Positions 42,416-51,300 of a stretch of 64,000 nucleotides of DNA are shown here, piece after piece. The stretch's first letter is position 1; each line of letters opens with the position of its first letter. The position numbers were made by a program, and so were the translations under genes. The DNA lies in assembly GCA_948099385.1 (NCBI GenBank), contig CANUEZ040000199.1:4040001-4104000 (forward strand), written 5' to 3'. The DNA comes from Fasciola hepatica (Eukaryota; Platyhelminthes; Trematoda; Plagiorchiida; Fasciolidae). The notes under the pieces were generated by a model. That model saw nothing but the letters and a program-made list of their open reading frames with translations. It was not told the origin of the DNA and did no database searches.

Positions 42416-44279
42416 TGACACGGTCCAAATAAATACGACATTGAAGAATACGGAACGGTCCCAATGCGAATGCAAATTAACAATGCTGGATCTTCATGCT
42501 GGACCATGGGTCGTCGATGGAGTACTGGTTGATACCAACAAAATGAATGCTAAGTTGAACAAGACAGATATTCGACGAACGGAGATACGCGTTAGTGGAA
42601 TATCCTCGTTAGTTCAGTGACCGAAATATATTGTGAATTTGTTCTTTGGCTACTTCCACGTTTTCAATCTTTCTCATGAACTGATTCCATTTAATCCATT
42701 TTAAAAATGATTTTCATATTTCCCATATACTCAATTCATTTATCACATTCGAATTCCCAACTACGGATATATTGCACTTTACCGATATATGTTTAGCTTT
42801 TGGGGTTTGACGTCCATCAAATTTCACATCTTTTCCAGTATCGGCATCTAATATTCGACAATCACATTATACAGTATAACTATAACAGACCCTTCACTGA
42901 AATAATTCCACATGTTTAGTGGCTCAAATTGTTCCACGAAACATTTTCAAAGTGGTTATTTTAATACTCCAAGCAAACAAACAAGAATGGTCCATTTTGT
43001 TTCGTCAATCCTGAACTACAAAATGCAAAGGAAATAACATGTATGGTGTACATTATAACCCATTTCCATTTCTTCAACGTAATCCGATTTCGGAGGGAAT
43101 TCCGTAAATTATTGCAATATTAAATAACTGCCCGAAGCAAAACAGGTGAATCAAACTTGGAAAAGATAATCACACTCTCCAGTTCTGGAATATGCTTACT
43201 CTCGTTCAGAGTAATTAAATGGAAGTAGATGTTCTAATTCAAAACTCTTGCACTCGTTTGAACTCTTCCAGCTATTTACTGAATAACTGCATCTATAATT
43301 TGGACATCCAGATTATCGAATTCATTTCAACCGAAACTTTTCCTTTCATTTGTGCCTTCTTTGCAGTGTACCTTCAATGCATACCACGACAATTCACATA
43401 TCTGTGTCTTCAAACACTCGTTCCAAGCCCGAGGACTTAGAATTATACCCACAAAACCAGTGAGCAAAAGTGACATAACAAAAGTTTCTGTCCATCTCCA
43501 TGGCATATCTTACAAAAGAGAAATCCACCAATTTGGTGAGTTCCAAATAGCTGTATTTGTTTTCGCATCCTCCCAAGAACTAATTGTAAGTGATTAGTAA
43601 TTGGTGGTTATTAAATACTCATAAAATTTCCCTCTGTAATATGCTACAGAATGACGTATCCGCGCCACATGTCCCCCATTGTCCTTTGTTGAACCAATCC
43701 CCTTTTCTAGATCCTTTTAATAAACCGTACACACTGGCACCGGAAGGGGGACCCACACTCCCACAATCAATGCCGTTATTTAATCGATCGTATATTCGTG
43801 TGAAAGATATATTGATCATCTGCCATTCAGTCCCGCAATTGGCCACATTCTCCTATCCCAGAATGGAATGTACTGGTCTTGTTGACGGGAATCGTTTAAC
43901 GTGGTTTGGTGAGTGACAGTCTGCCGATTCAATTAATACTATTTTTAAAATTTACTGAGCCGAAACGGCACTCGTTAACTGCACTGTCGTCATTCACTAA
44001 TCGTTTCTGTTATAGATCTTGGCCCAATGATATCGTCGATAATAACATACCAAAACGAAGACAAACGTTTCCTCGCTGTGGGTCCAGATCGGAGTAGCAT
44101 TTTAGGTATCAGAGATTTGACGGACCAGTGGACTGGAATATCCCTATCTGAATATCGCAATTGCATTGATAGGAAGAGCTACACGAATGCAACATATCTC
44201 CCATGGGATGAAGCACGGACGTTTAACAAGAATCTATCCGGGAAGATGTGTGCAGAATTCACAGCTGACGACTGGAACT
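42416..44279 (+). CDS. Multi-exon extracellular protein, partial gene
   Basis: Four exons with compatible phases: 42416-42590 (acceptor CCTAATTTAATCCAG, donor GTTAGT), 43367-43585 (acceptor CTTCTTTGCAG, donor GTAAGT), 43650-43908 (acceptor ATGCTACAG, donor GTGAGT) and 44016-44279 (acceptor TCTGTTATAG, donor GTAAGT). Together they encode about 305 residues: SQCECKLTMLDLHAGP, ICVFKHSFQARGLRI, TKVSVHLHGIS, ILIICHSVPQLATFSYP, MECTGLVDGNRLTWF, WTGISLSEYRNCIDR. Many Cys and N-glycosylation sequons and no transmembrane span suggest a secreted or ectodomain region. The start is upstream. The next acceptor near 44873 would give an immediate stop. Family not recognised. Confidence 0.6.
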
Positions 44280-45191
44280 GTAAGTACTCGCCCTAATCAC
44301 ATTTTGTAGCACGATCCATTCACGTTCGAATTTGTGACACATGACTGCCACGACCAATGATAAAATTATTGCTTAATTTACAAATGTCATTATTACATGA
44401 AAACAGAGTGATAGAATGATACCCTCAGGACCTTCTGTCTTTCAAAGTAGTTAAGAAGTTGTGACTATTACCACGTGTTAACCATTCACGATTGGTAATG
44501 TTTTGAGAATAACAACGTGCATTAGACGACGGGCTACAATCTACACATAATACGTGTGCAAACTTTTCCCTTCACACAGTTTTTCGCAATATTATATTTC
44601 AAAGTACAAATCCTAACGATTCTATATTTCCCATTAAGTATATATTAGATAGTGCATGACATGTAATGATATCAAATGAGCACTCAGTTGATGATGAGAT
44701 AGTTGATCGGGCCGTAAGGTCTTATCTCAAAGGATGTTCAATGCAATAACAGCCTTTGCACAAAAAAATAAGGAGCATTAGATTACTTGATATATTATGG
44801 AGCATTTCGTCGTATCTTTACAAGTGGGGTTTGTATTCATGATGATCATTTTTTGTCCTTCTTAAATCTTTCAGAGAGTTAACGTGCATTCTCATCATAG
44901 ATACCATACTAGCACAGTTTAGGATATTCTCACACAATAAGTATGAATAAATGAACAATTTAACTCTGAGAGTGAAATAGGAGCAAATTATATTAGTATC
45001 CTCGGCGGTGACCCATCTGGACTACTGACTTAATCACACTTTATCTTGATTAGAACCCCGTGTACTTAGAAGGAATATATCATCCATGAACCCCTCGTTT
45101 GAGGTAATTATGGAGCCTAGAGCTGTTAGGCTACACCAAATATTGTTCAAGTCTGATAGTTTGTTTCTTTACCATCCAATTTTCACCTGTC
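44280..45191. other. No recognisable gene
   Basis: AT-rich. One good acceptor (CTTCTTAAATCTTTCAG near 44873) could start a terminal exon of the preceding gene. Confidence 0.45.
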
Positions 45192-45355
45192 CACCTGAAA
45201 GGATGAATGTGTATACAGTAGCAATTTACGCCAAGCACAAGCACAAGCAAACTAGTAGACACGCAAATACGTAGGCAACCGTGTGAGTCAACGATGTATG
45301 CAAGTGAAAGCGTAGGCCGAATGCACAATCGGATTGCACCACACGAGGTCGCTGG
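45192..45355 (+). repeat. 164-bp direct repeat, copy 1
   Basis: Runs from CACCTGAAAGGATGAATG to ACACGAGGTCGCTGG and recurs at 46622-46785 with few differences. A more diverged inverted version lies in the right arm of the second inverted duplication (about 62742-62907). Confidence 0.9.
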
Positions 45356-45453
45356 CGAATCATTACTGAAGAACTGACAGTTTACATGGGAGTGTGTACA
45401 AGTGGTTTTATTCCCACACCAATTCACCTGTTGCGACATTTTATGACGGTATG

Positions 45454-45533
45454 TGCATTGACGATGTCACCTCGACTAGTAATGAAACCTTCGCGATCTA
45501 AACACCAAACTCAGCGATCAGAACATCATAACA
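45454..45533 (+). mobile_element. PLE-B 3'-end fragment with decayed hammerhead-like fold
   Basis: TGCATTGACGATGTCACCTC ... GAAACC ... CAGCGATCAGAACATCAT matches the last 80 bp of PLE-B units. The core is TTGACGA rather than CTGACGA and stem II is disrupted (AGTAAT). It ends at CATCATAACAG, near the point where unit 3 ends. Confidence 0.7.
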
Positions 45534-46147
45534 GAATCTTTGGTGTTAGTCCACTGATAAATGTGCCGTTTTCATCAGGTGGTAAAAGAGCTTTACCGAA
45601 GGCTGTACATCCAGTTCAGAAAAGCTGCTCTCATCATTCGAACGGATATGTCCGTCGAGATGGATGAGTGACATTTTCCATCGACGGCAGAATCCCATTC
45701 AGAGTGGACATAAACTATTTCTTTTAGTCTTCGTCCTTCATTGTACCTCTTCTTTTTCCAGTGAGGAGTCAAATTGACCCTTTACGGTCTAACTATGAGT
45801 TCCTGATCACTCCAGTATTGATCGATTGTCCACCTACCCGAAATTCGTCGATTCTCATTACCGATGCACACTTTCATTTGTCGTTCGATTAGGATGCGCA
45901 CTGATCCACTGCCCTGTAAGGAATTTCGTTCCCACGATCCGATTGTCTATCGGCAACACCCACCAGTTCAGTCAGCCGCACTTGATTTACATTGGTGACA
46001 CATTGCTGACTGGGTTTTATTTGATGCTGAAGATGAACAACACATGACGACTAACTACATCCACAATCAGTGCTGAAGGCCGGTTGACACAGGACTCTGG
46101 ACCTGAGCTTACAATCCAGGTATGAAAAACCACTTTCGGTGAGCGTT

Positions 46148-46240
46148 CATACATACATACATATATACATACATTCAAATACACATACACATACACACAC
46201 GCATACACATACACACGAACACTCGCATACATACATACAG
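46148..46240. repeat. (CATA)n/(CA)n simple repeat
   Basis: ACATACAT and ACACATAC runs; counterpart at 63290-63362 in the opposite arm. Confidence 0.9.
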
Positions 46241-46424
46241 ATTGGGGTGACTAAACCAGTACGGATACTGGCGCTATTTGAATGTGGTTTTCAAAATGGA
46301 TGCACGTCATGTGACCGGTTTGACTTCTGCAGCGTATAAACTGCAATTCACTCACGTGTTGTAGGAATGTCAGTCAAAGTGTGAAGACCTGTTGAGAATG
46401 GCATCGACGGACGGCATAGCCTCG

Positions 46425-46904
46425 TTAGCAGACAGCACATCGTCGGCTGCTCACAATGCATTCGATGTTTGGGAAGAAACCACGGGTTATGGGAATGCCG
46501 GTCATATAGCCGATGTAATCAAGGCTGTTGTAATGCTCACCATCGCGGACTGTAACATTAGGACACAGATTTGCTGGACGGTTCATGTTGTGTCCCAAAT
46601 TAGGTAAGCAGAAGGAAAGCACACCTGAAAGGATGAATGTGTATACAGTAGAAAAGTACACCAAGCACAAGCACAAGCAAACAAGTAGACACGCAAATAC
46701 GTAGGCAACCGTGTGAGTCAACGATGTATGCAAGTGAAAGCGTAGGCCGAATGCACAATCGGATTGCACCACACGAGGTCGCTGGACAAGTGGCACGATC
46801 TCATTGGTCAGTGTTATCTGGGATGAACCAGGACTAACGTCAACTGTGTACGTGGGTGTACGACTGCGAGGCGTGTGATCATGGATGAAAGATATTTGTT
46901 TCAA
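46425..46904 (-). CDS. Unknown frame conserved in both arms (copy 1)
   Basis: 159 codons on the minus strand, similar along most of its length to the 178-codon frame at 62564-63100. Shared segments: YTVDVSP, RPRVVQ, LRFHLHTSLTH, TVYTFI, YNS(L/I)DYIGY and the end RRCAVC/RCRCAVC. A central hydrophobic part (VAYVFACLLVCLCLCLVY) could be a membrane segment. It overlaps the 164-bp repeat. No family recognised; it may be a TE-encoded frame or an antisense shadow. Confidence 0.3.
   Translation of the reverse strand: MKQISFIHDHTPRSRTPTYTVDVSPGSSQITLTNEIVPLVQRPRVVQSDCAFGLRFHLHTSLTHTVAYVFACLLVCLCLCLVYFSTVYTFILSGVLSFCLPNLGHNMNRPANLCPNVTVRDGEHYNSLDYIGYMTGIPITRGFFPNIECIVSSRRCAVC
46622..46785 (+). repeat. 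164-bp direct repeat, copy 2
   Basis: Same length and orientation as copy 1; differences cluster at ACAGTAGCAATTTACGCC against ACAGTAGAAAAGTACACC. Confidence 0.9.
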
Positions 46905-47317
46905 GTGTTTGCGGTGTGCGTGTGCGTGCTAGAATGTCTGTCTGAGCACATGACCGTTCACTCCGAGCACATCTCACATACAGTGTCTCATACCGGCCTG
47001 TACAAGTGGATCGAATGGGAGTTAACAGGCTATGCATTTATGGCCAGCGGTTTGGACACCACTTTCGTCTGCAGTAGCTTTCTGAGTGTCATCGGGACAG
47101 AAGTCATGCGATATTTACTTCTGTTACAACATTTAGCGTTCATATGCCCTGAAGACCATCACTCTTGATGGGTATCGAAGGATCCGTAGTGTTTCCAGAG
47201 ATTGTCTTCTGTTAGAATAGAAAACCGTCTCGTGATGGTCATTCTTTAGTTCTTAGCCGAAGGAAAATCAAGGAAAACTGCAGTGGTAATACTGGGCTGC
47301 TATGTGCGTGACACATA

Positions 47318-47450
47318 TGCACTGACGATGTCACCTTGACTGGTGACGAAACGTTTGCGATCTAAACGCCAAGCTCAGCAATCAAAATATCATGTCAACC
47401 ATTAACCTGGGCTGCAACCAACACAAATATTCAAAACCACTGACTACAAA
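47318..47450 (+). mobile_element. PLE-B fragment spanning a unit junction, with hammerhead-like fold
   Basis: TGCA/CTGACGA/GTCACC-TTGACT-GGTGAC/GAAACGTT/TGCG at 47318-47359: stem II is fully Watson-Crick here, with G-C where the array copies have G-U. The sequence then continues past the end-of-unit point into CATTAACCTGGGCTGCAACC, homologous to the beginning of the next unit. It is therefore a diverged head-to-tail junction, independent of the array at 17-25 kb. Confidence 0.7.
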
Positions 47451-47564
47451 GAACTGGTTCTTCAGGCTTGTAGCGGCAACTTAATTTTTGCTTAATGACA
47501 GTCTGCTCTGGTTGCCGAATGTGAAGACCGCATCCAGCTTCGGAAAGCAAATCAGAAGAATGCT

Positions 47565-47876
47565 GGCCCGAACAGGTTTTCATATCCACAAGTAGATAAA
47601 CAACTCTCTGGGTGTGCTGAAGAAAATTTCTCGGTCCAATAGGACCATGAACCATGTAGCGTTCTACAAACATGAAAGAACATCAGAATACATTGGGTAT
47701 TCATTGGGGTGCTATATGCGATATGTTTTACATCTGTCACATCAATCCGGAACGACCATTTACCAGGAGAGATGGCCTACCGGGCAGTTTCATCGTTTTA
47801 CGACCTATCAGGGTTTATGTTCTTTATAATCCTCACACCAAAGGCCTCTCTGCATTGTATGGAAGGCCTTCAAACT
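47565..47876 (+). pseudogene. Unknown frame, frameshifted copy of 61371-61883
   Basis: Reads KKISRSNRTMNHVAFYKHER, SEYIGYSLG, YQERWPTGQFHRFTTYQGL, clearly related to the minus-strand 170-codon frame at 61371-61883 but broken by frame changes. It precedes the LINE endonuclease region in both arms, so it may be part of the same transposon. Confidence 0.35.
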
Positions 47877-48168
47877 AGTCGTGCTGTTGATTGCTTCTCA
47901 GGACAAATTTGGTAAATCACCACTGTACTTGCACCAATATTACATTATTCTTCTTTTGTTGTTATAGAAACAATGTTCTATTAGCGACATGTCTATTATT
48001 GTATCATATCCGTGTGACTTCATCAGATCATTGAAATACTCGAACCTGTTGATGGAATGCAGCTTTGAAAAGTCAGTAAGAAATGAAACAAAGAGAATTT
48101 TCGGAAAACCAAACGAGTATCACTGTAAACACTGAGGTGATTAGAAAGTCGGACTAAGGAAGCAAGCT

Positions 48169-48990
48169 TTGTCAAGTATGTACTTATCGACTATCATAAG
48201 CTCCTATGTTCGATCAGTGATTAGGAAATCGATCGAATTGAATTATTTGGTCCATCAACGGGAGTTTAACCAACTGGGTGTCATTTCCCCACATGAAACC
48301 AAGCTCCACACTAATACTGATGATGGAATCATCAGACTAGATGGGTTTTACTCTTTTCGGGTCAACCGCCCGGTGTTGTGCCGCAAACGTGGAGGAGGCG
48401 TCATTACTTTTATGAGTGAACGATGGTTTAGTCGGGCGAAAATTATTTTTCAAGTATTCTTCATCTCACATCAGTGCTTCTGTGCTAGAGTGGAAAATTA
48501 AATACCTAAGTCATCACTCGTCTATAGTTCTTGTTACCATGTGCATCTCCCCAACATGTCTCCTCTCCGAGCTTGATGGATTCTCTGATATTTCCTCTGT
48601 AAATCTACTGAACTTTGTTGACTCTTCCTTATGTGTTGCCTGTGGCGATTTTACTAGGTTAAGTGTGAGTTTCCTTAGATCATTTGACCTGGTGAATATT
48701 TATACTTTCACCATCAAACTTGACGCCAAGCTAGAACTTTGTCTTGGTAATATTCCGGACTTGTTTCATATTGCCTGTCGTCCTCCAAATGGCAGTTCTT
48801 ATCATGCGATTTTAAAGGTTTACCCAATGATTTACACTAAGAGTAGACACACATTGCACTCAAAACCGTGACCGCGAAATATGCAGTCGACATTGTGACC
48901 CAGAAAGCCTCACGCGAATCACGGATATGTTTGACGATTCTGACCTAAGCATAGTCTCTGGATCCGACCATTCGTTGTTTGTCAACATTT
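48169..48990 (+). pseudogene. CR1/Jockey-like LINE endonuclease relic, left copy
   Basis: ELNYLVHQREFNQLGVISPHET, LDGFYSFRVNRPV and KRGGGVITFMSE follow the LINE endonuclease pattern (.i.l.ET, dGy..fR.DR, GGGv.i). A shifted frame reads SIVLVTMCISPT, ACGDFTRLSVSF, DLFHIACRPPNGSSYHAI, and GSDHSL near 48960 (the S-D-H box). Several frame changes; dead. Confidence 0.65.
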
Positions 48991-49390
48991 ACCTGGTTAC
49001 CCTAAGGTCTTCTTCAATATTTGCTGCCAAATGGAAACACGATACGTCCAACCCACATGTTACTCTTCCCCTCATCCGAAACGATTAAGTCGTATGGAGG
49101 TGCACAATTTCAAGACCAGAGACCACTCTAAAGTGAGCTCCATCACAAGTCAACAAAACTAAGGTTCGCAGACTGAAAACTTTGTGTGTCCCATCGCTAA
49201 TCACCAGCAGAAATGGCAGGGTGACATGGAAGAAGATCATGCGCCTAAGCGGTGCTAATCCTCGATAAAGGTCTCATTTAGTAGACCTTGATGAACCCAA
49301 TCGTAGTTTCACTGCTAACTCACACCTACCAGTCATCTCAAACCACGATGCTGACTACCACCAGGAAACTACCACGGAAAGTATCACCTC

Positions 49391-50290
49391 ATTGTTTGTA
49401 TACAAGGAGCCCACTCACCTCCATGCAAAGAAAGCAAGCGACCCAGATTGCTTACAACTGATCCTGTTGAAGGAATGCACAATTATACTATCGCCGTATT
49501 TTCTGGTCTATTTGACCTATGTTCAAATTGTTATTTTGTTCCCGAATGCTGGGAATTGGCTTCTATTGTATCAAGGGCGACAACACTTTGTGGGATACTT
49601 GTAAACCAACGGCCAAACAAATCAAGTCATGAAACACACACAATCGTTTATATAGGCCATTTTCCAGACTGCACGACACCAAGATTCCTCTTGCAGCTGC
49701 TTGAGTGCTTCGGCTGAGTTCTGGCGGGTTGCCCGTGGCCGATAACTTGCTTCTCTTGGGCGTCATTTCTCTTCGGTTGGTCCCATCGTCCATATTGACG
49801 GCTTGATCGGCAGCCGCCCATTTGAGCTATTTTGCTGACTGTCGGAAATCCAGCTGCTTCCCCTCAGGTAGTCCGTATGCCTGCTCTTGTCTGCTTCGGG
49901 ACGCCTCCGACATATTCACAGTTAGTTTTTTTGCCTGTGGCCTTCGTTTGGTTCGTCCGTTCCCTAGCCGCAACATTTTCCGTTACACTATCACCCCAAT
50001 ACCCGAAAGGGTACATCCAAACTACGCCCAATAGCTTATACACTGGTTACTCTCAAATTGTTTGAGCAGGCTATACTTGGGTGTATATCTGCCCATATCA
50101 ATATTTTGGACTCTAAGCAACTTGCATATTGCCAACCACGATCTACGCTCAGTGCTCTGGCCTCTCCCACTCACTCTGTTTTATCATCTGTTGATCGAAG
50201 AAACCAAGCAATAAGGGTCTGTATCTTTGACTACAGTGAAGCATATAACTGCGTTGATAGATCAAAATTGCTCTATGTACGTGCTCGGGA
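49391..50290 (+). pseudogene. CR1/Jockey-like LINE reverse transcriptase relic, left copy
   Basis: Starts with HAKKASDPDCLQLILLKEC (SS..PDg.p..lLKe), then FDLCSNCYFVPECWELAS, and, across an inserted LTR, ITPIPER, LTLKLFEQAI-like text, QLAYCQPRSTLSALASPTHSV and RVCIFDYSEAYNCVDR (motif A, D-x-S-x-A-[FY]). It ends soon after motif A. If the LTR and one CTAT are removed, GCTTCTATCACCCC restores the expected A-S-I-T-P-I-P reading. Confidence 0.75.
49567..49987. mobile_element. Solo LTR with 4-bp target duplication
   Basis: 421 bp beginning TGTATCAAGG and ending TTTTCCGTTACA (TG...CA ends, short inverted termini), flanked by CTAT at 49563-49566 and 49988-49991. It interrupts the LINE codons ASI/TPIP precisely. 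Likely left by LTR-LTR recombination of an LTR retrotransposon; transcriptional orientation was not determined. Confidence 0.75.
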
Positions 50291-50299
50291 CTCATGCGT

Positions 50300-51300
50300 C
50301 AGTAAATCTAGCGGATCAGATCACGTTGCAGCTGTCTTCTCCAAAGATCAATGACTCACCTTTTTTCGATAAGACTTAGGTCATTTTCTACCCCATTCCT
50401 TCTAATAAGACTCTTTTTACTTTCTTCCTTCCTTCTGTACCGGCTCTTTGCTTCCCCTGTCATATTCTCCCGACTGCTTGCGAAAGATTCTTTAACACGT
50501 CCCGACGTACTAGCATCACTCACGACTTGCTCATCCAACTGAACGTAACTGAAAGTCAGGAGGCAAGCCTGACTTTTTCTCGTAAGATCGTAAACGATAG
50601 CACTCACTCCCGTCATTCCAATCTACATCTGCCATTCGATCGTAATAAAAACATCTGTTTGCTCTCAGTACAGCGTATAGGTCCTCTGTAGTTCCTTACC
50701 TAGCGCGTTTTCTCACCAACCCAAATACCATCACTACCGACTTCCTTAACTCGCTCCCCCAAACTTGCCCCTTAGTTTTTTTTCTTTCCTATTGCTGTTC
50801 TTCTATTACTGACTTTGTAGTGTAATGTTTATGAAGCAGCCGAATATTCACTCTCGGGTGCATACTGCATATACTTGACTTAAATTTACTTGAATAACTC
50901 TGCAATAGCACAATCGGCTGGGTTCGGCGAATCAACCATAACGACACCTCAATCTGGGTCGGGTGGCTGAGTCTAGTAGAAGATCTAGCAGAGATTGCAG
51001 TGCCCAGCTATATAAGGCAGGTCAGAAATTGTACAGAATGTAGAAGATTACACATTCTGCGAAGCATCGGAAAAGGGATATTGAGTAGTGGGATACCCTC
51101 GGTGTATCCCTCGAGAGATGAAACCATATTACATTCTACTCTTTTTCAAACAAAGACTGCGTCCTCTCAAGTCTCTGACAGTTCCCCGTAGAGAGTTGGC
51201 GGTTGCAACTCTCACCTCGAAGATGGTTGAGGTTACAAAAATAGCTAAGGAGGAAAGCTGTCATAAACGAGATACTGAACAAATTCTATGGTCATACATC
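50300..51300. other. Unassigned, pyrimidine-rich sequence
   Basis: T/C-rich stretches (50380-50470, 50760-50800) and short frames. It could be the degenerate 3' part of the LINE at 49.4-50.3 kb, but no RT or tail motif is secure. Confidence 0.4.

Larger units (their letters stand above)
45454..50003. repeat. Left arm of an older inverted duplication
   Basis: Corresponds in reverse to 60095-64000. Landmarks in order: a PLE-B end fragment, a dinucleotide-rich tract near 46.2 kb, a conserved minus frame at 46425-46904, an open region at 47.6 kb, a CR1-like endonuclease at 48.2-48.9 kb, and an LTR end at 49.97 kb. The arms are clearly diverged with many indels, unlike the giant inverted repeat. 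Confidence 0.8.
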
